Below, piece by piece: positions 57,205-64,000 of a stretch of DNA of 64,000 bases (position 1 is the stretch's first letter; each line of letters begins with the position of its first letter). A program made the translations under genes and the position numbers. Under the pieces are notes generated by a model. The model was not told where the DNA came from, ran no database searches, and worked only from the letters and a program-made list of their open reading frames with translations. Location: the NCBI GenBank assembly GCA_047967505.1, contig CM106541.1. One strand, written 5' to 3'. This stretch comes from Dipteris shenzhenensis. Lineage: Eukaryota > Polypodiophyta > Polypodiopsida > Gleicheniales.

Positions 57205-57425
57205 GCATGTGTGCCTCTGTGTGTGTTTGTGTGTGTGCACACACGCATACGCATGCATGCGTGCATGTGCGCATGTGCATGTACATGTCCGTGTGCATGT
57301 GCATGTGCATGTACATGTCCGTGTGTGCACACGTGTGCATGTGTGCACATGCACATGCACGTGCACGTGCATGCATATGTGTGTGTGTGTAAGTGCGCGC
57401 TTGCACGTGCATGCATACATGTATG
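57205..57425. repeat. Alternating purine-pyrimidine tract (GTGCAT/GTGTGC)
   Basis: Over 200 bp of nearly uninterrupted alternation with GTGCATGTGCATGTACATGTCC repeated at 57273 and 57297 region, then CACATGCACGTGCACGTGC. Strong potential for left-handed Z-DNA and cruciforms. Open frames on both strands are artefacts. Confidence 0.9.
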
Positions 57426-57986
57426 TATAAAGACCAAATTGGAGTGGAAATTTTTACCCTTACCTTCAACGTAAACTCTAATTAGTAGGAAACCATACAC
57501 TACGTTATGGCTCACTTATAACATACCCTCCCCCTCAAATTTCGATAGAGAAATATTAACCTCTCTTGAAAGCTTTGAACACACTTGCAAATTAAAATTT
57601 TCAAAAGTATCAATTAAAATTAAAGTTATGTAAGTGAACATTGGATAAGTACCCTCTTGAATTTAAGAATTTGTATGCATTATTCAAATATTTGAAATGG
57701 TGTTACGTTTATTTTTTCAAGAGGAGACAACTAAAAGAGAATTCAAAACAAAATTAGAAAATTAAAGCATACGACAAGTATTAACATGTTGCAGAAACCC
57801 TGGCCTTTAACATTGGAACATCTATATACTAATGAGGGAGGAGGCCAACTTAGTGCCACATGTCATCAAACTGAAGCTTGGGAGACTAGTGAGGAGGGAG
57901 GGATGGAGGGGGAAGAGAGGGGAGAACCGCCACCTGGCGCACATGATGCATAGTGAGCACAGTGTATGTATGTATGTATAGTGAGT

Positions 57987-58037
<51 letters not shown>

Positions 58038-58061
58038 GGTGAGAGAGAGAGAGGAGTGGAC

Positions 58062-58119
<58 letters not shown>

Positions 58120-58441
58120 TATTGTGTAAATGGAACCCAAACGGAAAATTACAAAGTACTACAACCACAAAATAACTACAAAGTACTACAACCACTAAAA
58201 AACTACTAAAAATTGCTTAGCACATAAATTCAATGAATCTATCAAGGTCTTATTGTCCTCTCTAGTAACCAAGAATAGTTATTTCCACTAGTCAAAAAAT
58301 ATATATAAATACAATCACCTCTAGCACAAAGACTTAAAAAGGCAAAGACACCATACCACTAAGACTGAGAAGAAATTTGACCAATGCCGAAGCTCATATT
58401 TAGGATTAGAACCCTGGGTAGTGAATATGTATTATAAGTGT

Positions 58442-58478
<37 letters not shown>

Positions 58479-59054
58479 TCGCTGTGTGTGTAAGTGCACA
58501 CGCACATGTGCATGCATACATGTTTGTATAAAGATCAAGTTGGAGTGGAATGTTTTACCCTTACCTTCAACGTAAACTCTAGTAGGAAACCATACACTAA
58601 GTTAAGGCTCGTGTATGAGGTACCATCCCCCTCAAATCTTGATAGAGAAATTTTAACCTCTCTTGAAAGCTTTGAACACACTTGCAAATTAAAATTTTCA
58701 AAAGTATCAATCTCTTATAAGGGATGTGTAAGTGGAAGTTAAATAAGTACCCTCTTGAATTTAAGAACTTTTGTGCATTATTCAAATATGGTGTTACGTT
58801 TATTTTTTCAAAAGGAGAAAACTAAATTAGAATTCAAAACAGAATTAGAAAATTAAAGCATATGACAAGTATTGACATGTTGCAAAAACCCTGGCCTTCA
58901 ACATTGGAACATCTTACTATATATTAAGGAGGGAGGAGGCAAACTTAGTGCGACGTGTCATCAAACTAGAGCTTGGGATCCTGGCGAGGAGGGAGGGATG
59001 GAGGGGGAAGAGAGAGGAGAACCACCACCTGGCACACATGTGTAGTGAGCACAG

Positions 59055-59099
<45 letters not shown>

Positions 59100-59190
59100 T
59101 GAGGAGAGGTGTAGAGAGAGAGAGAATATACTATATATAATATAATATAATATAATATATATATATATTATATAGATAGATAGATATATG

Positions 59191-59246
<56 letters not shown>

Positions 59247-59642
59247 ATTTATTGTGTAAATGGAACCCAAACGGAAAATTACAAAGTACTACAACCACAC
59301 AAAAACTACAAAGTACTACAACCACTAAAAAACTATTAAAAATTGCTTAGCACATAAATTCAATGAACCTATCAAGGTCTTAATGTCCTTTCTAGTAACC
59401 AAGAATAGTTATTTCCATGGTCAAAAAATATATATAAATACTATCACCTCTAGCACAAAGACTTGAAAAGGCAAAGACACCATACCAATAAGACCGAGAA
59501 GAAATTTGACCAATGCCAAACCTCCTATTTAGGATTAGAACCCTAGGTAGTGAATATGTTTTGTATATGTATGTTCATCAACTTCGGAGCCGATATGTGA
59601 TCCACCTTAAATGTTTTGTGGGTTCCATTTGCATATATTATT

Positions 59643-59677
<35 letters not shown>

Positions 59678-59965
59678 TAGCATACATCCCACCTTAAGAC
59701 CCAGCGGAGCGGGTCTCTAACCCATTGTAGACGGGTCATGCTACTCATGTATATAAATAATCAACATTTGAAATGGTGTTACATTCATTTTTTTCAAAAG
59801 AAGACAACTAAAAGAGTCTGCAAAACAAAATTAGGAAATTGAAGCATCCAATAAGTATTGACATGTTGCAAAAATCCTTGGCCTTCAACATTGGAACATG
59901 CGAGAGAATGGGTACATAATCAAGATAGAGTGGAATGTTGTATGCTTACCTGTAGAGACTTTACT
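57426..59965. repeat. ~1.1-kb tandem repeat, 2.2 copies
   Basis: GGAGTGGAA...TACCCTTACCTTCAACGTAAAC begins the unit at 57441 and 58542 (period about 1.1 kb). A third partial copy starts near 59760 (TTTGAAATGGTGTTAC). Each full unit has a CATTGGAACATCT landmark (57811, 58902; 59888 in the third), a GA microsatellite (57986-58114; 59058-59092 plus an AT/GA run to 59247), and AATTTATTGTGTAAATGG after it. A TG tract precedes copy 2 (58437-58500). No protein recognised. Confidence 0.92.
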
Positions 59966-60141
59966 AGGCCTATTTATCCTTCCTTAGCACTGCCTGCACA
60001 CTTGAAATTTAATAAATTGGAATGTTGTATCCTTACCTAGGTGACGTTACTGGCCGATGTACCCCAAGCTAGAGTTGAGCTTGAGCCTGAGATCCTTAAG
60101 ACCCCCTAAACACCTGAAAATTAAACGAGGTGAATGATATA
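59966..60141. other. Spacer before CACTA 2
   Basis: Short repeat of TGGAATGTTGTATCCTTACCT (compare 59931). Otherwise featureless. Confidence 0.4.
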
Positions 60142-60161
60142 CACAACAAGACAAAGCACCC

Positions 60162-60402
60162 ATAGACGCGCGCACAGATGCATTTTATGAACTAAATAAA
60201 AAACTTACGGGCGCGTCTATTTGTGCGTCAGGAGACCCGCGTCTATTAGCGCATCTATATATCAGACTTACGCGCGTATAGATGCGCTCATACACGCGTA
60301 AATAGACACGCATATAAACGCTTTGATAGACGCATGTATAGACGCAAGTCGAACAGACAGATGCGAATATAAACGCGTTTGTAAATGCACTGATAGACGC
60401 GC
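60162..60402. repeat. Left subterminal motif cluster of CACTA 2
   Basis: About fifteen TAGACGC / GCGTCTA sites or close variants in both orientations, e.g. CATAGACGCGCGC, GGCGCGTCTATTTG, ACGCGTAAATAGACACGC and ATAGACGCGCC, spaced roughly 15-20 bp. Confidence 0.85.
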
Positions 60403-60760
60403 CTTTTTTTTTTTTTAAATTTTACAGAATACTGTGTATGTTGTGTATGCTATATTGTTACAAGAATCCCATATCCACATTCTGTAATTCAATTCTTACA
60501 GCCAACCTCATTTTAATTACAATTCCAAATAAAATATTACAACTCCAAAACGCAATAAAATTGAAAGCTCAAAAAGTGCTTGTATATACATATAGCACGA
60601 AGCTAAGCCACGTCATGTGGCTCCAAGTACAAAAAATAAGGAAGCTAAGCCATGTCATGTGGCTTCAAGTACAAAAAATAAGAGGAGTCTATATACAAGA
60701 GGCACGAAGCCAAGCCAATGGCTTTAAGTACAAAAAAGAATAGTAGCACTACTTCTATGA

Positions 60761-62247
60761 CTAATCCTCGCTGCCTTCCACGCTCCCTTCTGCGCTGCCT
60801 TCTGTGCTCCCTTCTGCACCTCCTTCCTCGTCTTCCTCGTCGTCTTGTGCAGGGGCGCCCTATAAACAAGGGACAACATATATCAATGTATGAAAAATCA
60901 AATCTTTACTTATAATTTTGGCATTATTTAATTACTTTCAAATACCTGGGGGGCCTGTCCAGTAGCTCGGGTATACTGCTCCTCAGTAATCAACCCGTCA
61001 TCATAGAAGTACCTCCATGTATCTCCTCTACGATGGTGGCGGTGGTAGGCTGTCTCCACTGGAGTAGGGTATCTGCCCACGATCTCAAGCTGCATGACCG
61101 CGATACACTTTGTGGAGGGATTAGTACAAAGAAACAACCAACCTCCTAATAAACTACATAAGAAATATAATTTGAGATCGATACTTACAAATTGGGCCTC
61201 CCATGATTCAACACCCCCTGCTCCAAAATGCGCACTCCCATACTCCTCCATCTGGATCCTCCGTGCCTCCATGTGCTGCAGACTGGGCTCCTCCCTCACT
61301 GACTTCATTGCCTTCTTCCACTCACGCTTCTGAGCGGTGTGGGGCGGGCCCCTTGGAGGTTGACCTGCCTCAAGTCTGGCAAGCTCCGCTAGTGCCTGCC
61401 TCTTAAGGGAAGATCTTTTATTGCTAAGTATCGTAACAATCTTTGACTTCCCCCATTTATCTGTGAACTGGCGATTGGGGGGGTTAGGATACCTAGAGCG
61501 AACAGTAGCGAGGGTCTCATCAGCCAACCTCTTTGGGTGGTCTTTATAGTGGATAAAGCAATCTCTGTAATTGTTAGCAATTATAGAGCGCATGAAGGCC
61601 ATTATATCCTTCCCCCGCGCATCCATCAAGATGCCTCTTGTCTAGGTGATGTCATAATAAATCGTACCATCACCCAGAGGCACGTCTAAATCATCGGAGT
61701 CATCATCCTCCTCACCGCCACATGGCCCAAAACACTGTGCCATGCATCCGCCACCGCTCTCCCTGCTACTACGCCTGCCACCCTGTCGTGTCGAGCTCAT
61801 ACGCTGGCCACTCGTAGCTGGGGACTGCGCGGGACTATGCTGACCACTCGTAGCTGGAGAACCGAGTCTCGACGGCTGGGGAGTACGTCGACGGCTCGCT
61901 GAGGCAGAAGGACCTCCTGAAGGCATGGGGGAAGGGGCATAAGACGGGATGGCAGAAGGGACATAAGACGGCATGGGGGAAGGGGCATAAGACGGTACGG
62001 GCGAAGGGGCATAAGACGGGGCATAAGACGGCTATGCGGACTCCGCTGGGGTGATCTCAGGCGGTGTGGGGTGGCTCGGAGTTTGTAGTGCCGACTCCTG
62101 GGGAGTGTTAAGGGTACCCATCATGTACCCGTATAACTCCGCCGTATAACTCCGCAGGACTAGGAGAGGGTGCCCTAAAATATTATATAAATCCTTCCAT
62201 ATCGATTCACGCGGATCAGGTGAGCTAGAAGCACTTCCTCCCCACAT
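60761..62247 (-). pseudogene. CACTA 2 TNP1/TNPA-like DNA-binding protein gene
   Basis: Start ATG 62247 (MWGGSASSSPDPRESIW). After TPPEITPAESA a TAG (62032) is followed in frame by PSYAPS repeats, a Ser-rich part, CFGPCGGEEDDDSDD, a TAG at 61642, and then the TNP1-type core MAFMRSIIANNYRDCFIHYKDHPKRL, RYPNPPNRQF, QKREWKKAMKS, MEEYGSAHFG. Donor near 61190, acceptor near 61108, next exon IVGRYPTPVETAYHRHHRRG to donor 60947. The last exon 60860-60761 gives an acidic tail (DDEEDEEGGAEGS repeats) to TAG. Only the two in-frame TAGs break it, so it is better preserved than its counterpart in CACTA 1. Confidence 0.75.
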
Positions 62248-62324
62248 GTTAAACTGGAAAAAAATAAACAAATCTATTACTTTGGGAGCTGAGAAGAAAG
62301 GGGGAAAAAAAAAAGAGGCTCTGT

Positions 62325-62660
62325 CAGAGCGCGTCTATAGACCCGTCTAATCTTCACGTCTATAAATGCGTCTAACAAAGCGTTTAACAGTTCAAGTAAA
62401 AGCGCGTCTACCAGTCCGTCAAAACATCTGTCTAACAGTGCGTTAAAAAGCGCGTCTATCAGTCCGTCCAAACATTCGTCTAACAGCGCGTCTAAAAGCA
62501 CGTCTAACAATTCGTTTAAAACTCCGTTTAACAAATCGTCTATTTGAGCGTCTATATACGCATCTGTGTGTGTCTGTAACAAGCCAGATGCGCATATAGA
62601 CGCGTCTGTAGACACGCGTTTAGACGCGCCCTCAGACGCCTCTATACACGCGCTCTGACA
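62325..62660. promoter_or_regulatory. Central motif cluster A of CACTA 2
   Basis: About twenty GCGTCTA-like sites (CGCGTCTATAGAC, GCGTCTAACA, CGCGTCTACCAG and others) between the TNP1-like and transposase genes. An antisense frame across it (Leu/Asp-rich repeats) is only the motif read as codons. Confidence 0.88.
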
Positions 62661-63061
62661 GTCGAGAATACTCAAAAGTGAAAAAGGACGTTTCGCCCGA
62701 CAAAAGAACGTGTCGCTCATACCTAGATGCTGCGTTTCGTGGATGCGAAAAAGTACAAAACTGGAAAGAGCAAGCAAGAACAACTTCAAAAGGACTTACT
62801 TGGAAAAAGGTATGGAAGGATCTTTCTTTTCCAAAGTTGTTTCTTCTCCTTGTTCGTACTCCTCCTCTTCTTTAGGCTTGGAAGCAAGCTGTGTAGGTAC
62901 GGTCCCTTTGTCTTGAGTGAAAGCTTGGAACTGTGTATGGGAGGCTCTCTCTTAAGCTTCGAATCTATAGAACTACTAATAAAGAAGGAAGAAAGCCGCT
63001 CGCGAAGTTTAAGTAGTTAAAAGAAAAGCAAAGCAAGCGGTGCACCGAAAAGCAGGTTTAA
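62661..63061. other. Spacer between central clusters of CACTA 2
   Basis: Probably transcript leader(s). GGTATGGAAGG at 62808 could be a donor. No coding family seen. Confidence 0.4.
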
Positions 63062-63250
63062 AAGTCGCGGGTATAGTCGCGTCTATTAGCACGTCTATAG
63101 TCGCGTCTGAATACACAGAGTAAATGCGTCTATAGTCGCGTCTATTAGCGCATCTACAGGCACGTTTAAATACACAGAGTAGACGGGCATTTAGACGCGC
63201 AAGTAGACGCGACATTAGACACGACGATAGACGCGGCGATAGATGTGACA
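63062..63250. promoter_or_regulatory. Central motif cluster B of CACTA 2
   Basis: CGCGTCTATTAGC, GTCGCGTCTGAATACACAGAG (repeated in diverged form) and TAGACGCG sites up to 60 bp before the transposase ATG. Confidence 0.85.
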
Positions 63251-63310
63251 CAGAGTTTTTAAGTTAAGCATTTGAAGAAGAGCAAATTTGGTGGGTTGTT
63301 TGTTTGTAGG

Positions 63311-64000
63311 ATGTCTCCATCTTCAACAAGCAACTCCAGTGAGGATGAATCCCTCCGTATCCACTATCACGAAATGTGGTTGGAGCAAAAAATCAAATGT
63401 CTGTGTGATCGATGTCGAGGAAACATGTATCGTGCACGCAGGATTACGCTCAATCATATCTCAAAGTATGGAGAATGGGATGTGACCGTAAACAGGGTAA
63501 GGATTTGTAAGTTAAGGTTGATTGAGATACCTATGGGTGTTCATATGTTTGAGTTATAATGATCCCGTTTTAATTTGATACAGGATGCAGTGCCACACCC
63601 GCACATGTTACCCTATGCCCATCGTGAGGAGGTGAAGCGTCGGCGATATGAGGTGGGATCTTCAGGAGGGACCGTTACGGATGCATGGAGTGATGGTGAT
63701 AGTAGCCCTCCACCATTACCTCATGAAGCCGTGGAGGAGGAGGTGTTTGATGATATGGTGCGGGATTTATATGTCCATCAAGGGAGGGATAATAGCATGG
63801 AGCAGGATGATCTTTTTACCGCAGCATCGACTCCACTGTTTGAGGGGTGCACATTCTCTGTTCTACGTGCCTCCCTTGAGTTACTAAACTTGCAAACCAT
63901 CTATGGATGGAGCAATGCAAGTTTGAATGCATTACTCAAGTAAGCTTTAATTTAAAGTCGATTTTGCAAACATGGTGAATTATGTTAGTGGGTCAATTAC
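63311..64000 (+). CDS. CACTA 2 transposase, N-terminal exons (partial)
   Basis: ATG 63311 (MSPSSTSNSSEDESLRIHYHEMW), exon 1 to 63496 with CLCDRCRG and ITLNHISKYG, donor GTAAGG; exon 2 from 63584 (DAVPHPHMLPYAHREE) to 63939 with PLFEGCTFSVLRASLELLNLQTIYGWS, donor GTAAGC. Same layout as the CACTA 1 transposase (CHCTHCKR, then LYEGARMSKLRACLSILNLQAKYGWS). No lesion in the visible part; the rest lies outside the window. It could be a functional copy. Confidence 0.8.

Larger units (their letters stand above)
60142..64000. mobile_element. CACTA transposon 2, left part (continues beyond window)
   Basis: The putative left end CACAACAAGACAAAGCACCC resembles a CACTACAAG terminus with a mutated fourth base. 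Next come a GCGTCTA motif cluster, a TNP1-like gene on minus, two central clusters and the transposase 5' exons on plus. The right end lies outside, so the terminus and TSD cannot be confirmed. Confidence 0.75.

Noticed and set aside
57164-57515. Cys/His/Val-rich open frames on both strands
   Set aside because: They arise from the alternating GTGCAT tract; every frame reads through.
62277-62789. Leu/Asp-rich 170-codon antisense frame with repeat structure
   Set aside because: The repeats are the GCGTCTA motif array read as codons; it overlaps the putative divergent promoter.

Overview
The window reads as a heterochromatic, transposon-packed stretch of a land-plant nuclear genome. Evidence: plant-type LINEs (ORF1 with a DUF4283-like domain and CCHC knuckle, ORF2 with an RT zinc-binding C-terminus), Ty1/copia elements primed by the usual TGGTATCAGAGC site, En/Spm-type CACTA elements with plant transposase domains, a PIF/Harbinger remnant, CCCTAA-type telomere motifs, and one gene resembling a plant membrane-protein family. 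The species cannot be fixed. A non-seed plant is a guess only, suggested by a transposase-like pseudogene whose remembered relatives are mostly in invertebrates and fungi. No rRNA, tRNA or CRISPR array was recognised.

Layout. 1-2640: end of a LINE (minus strand) running off the left edge. 2.6-6.4 kb: non-coding DNA with CT microsatellites, an interspersed repeat and a 0.7-kb polypyrimidine tract. 6.4-9.2 kb: a broken, intron-bearing transposase-like gene. 9.2-11.5 kb: the 5' part of an LTR element followed by an Ser/Pro-repeat tail and a degenerate histone H3-like gene. 11.67-11.84 kb: a long foldback. 12.7-19.9 kb: a copia element with a 5-bp target duplication (CGCAA) nested in an older repeat; its 3' LTR is cut short. 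20-30.5 kb: degraded retroelement pieces and several local tandem duplications. 30.53-37.77 kb: a full-length LINE (minus strand) between 15-bp target duplications. 40.56-41.19 kb: the only convincing host gene, a three-span membrane protein (minus strand). 43-44.6 kb: PIF/Harbinger remnants. 46.98-56.30 kb: a complete CACTA element with TSD AAT. 57.2-60 kb: a 1.1-kb tandem repeat with Z-DNA-prone and GA/AT tracts. 60.14-64 kb: most of a second CACTA element running off the right edge.

The most interesting system is the pair of CACTA elements. In both, the transposase gene and the TNPA/TNP1-like gene diverge from the middle of the element. Each element carries its own short motif (TCGCTATATAGCGA in the first, GCGTCTA/TAGACGC in the second) clustered not only near the ends, where accessory-protein sites belong, but also in the central divergent promoter. 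This suggests one DNA-binding protein both marks the ends and controls both genes. Other leads are the H3-like gene with an expanded tail, the paired 3' hairpins and ATGA ORF junction of the LINE, and in-frame stops that are mostly TAG, several at places where sister repeats read CAG. The last fits methylation-driven CAG-to-TAG decay.

Nearly every open frame outside the listed genes is low-complexity or antisense shadow.
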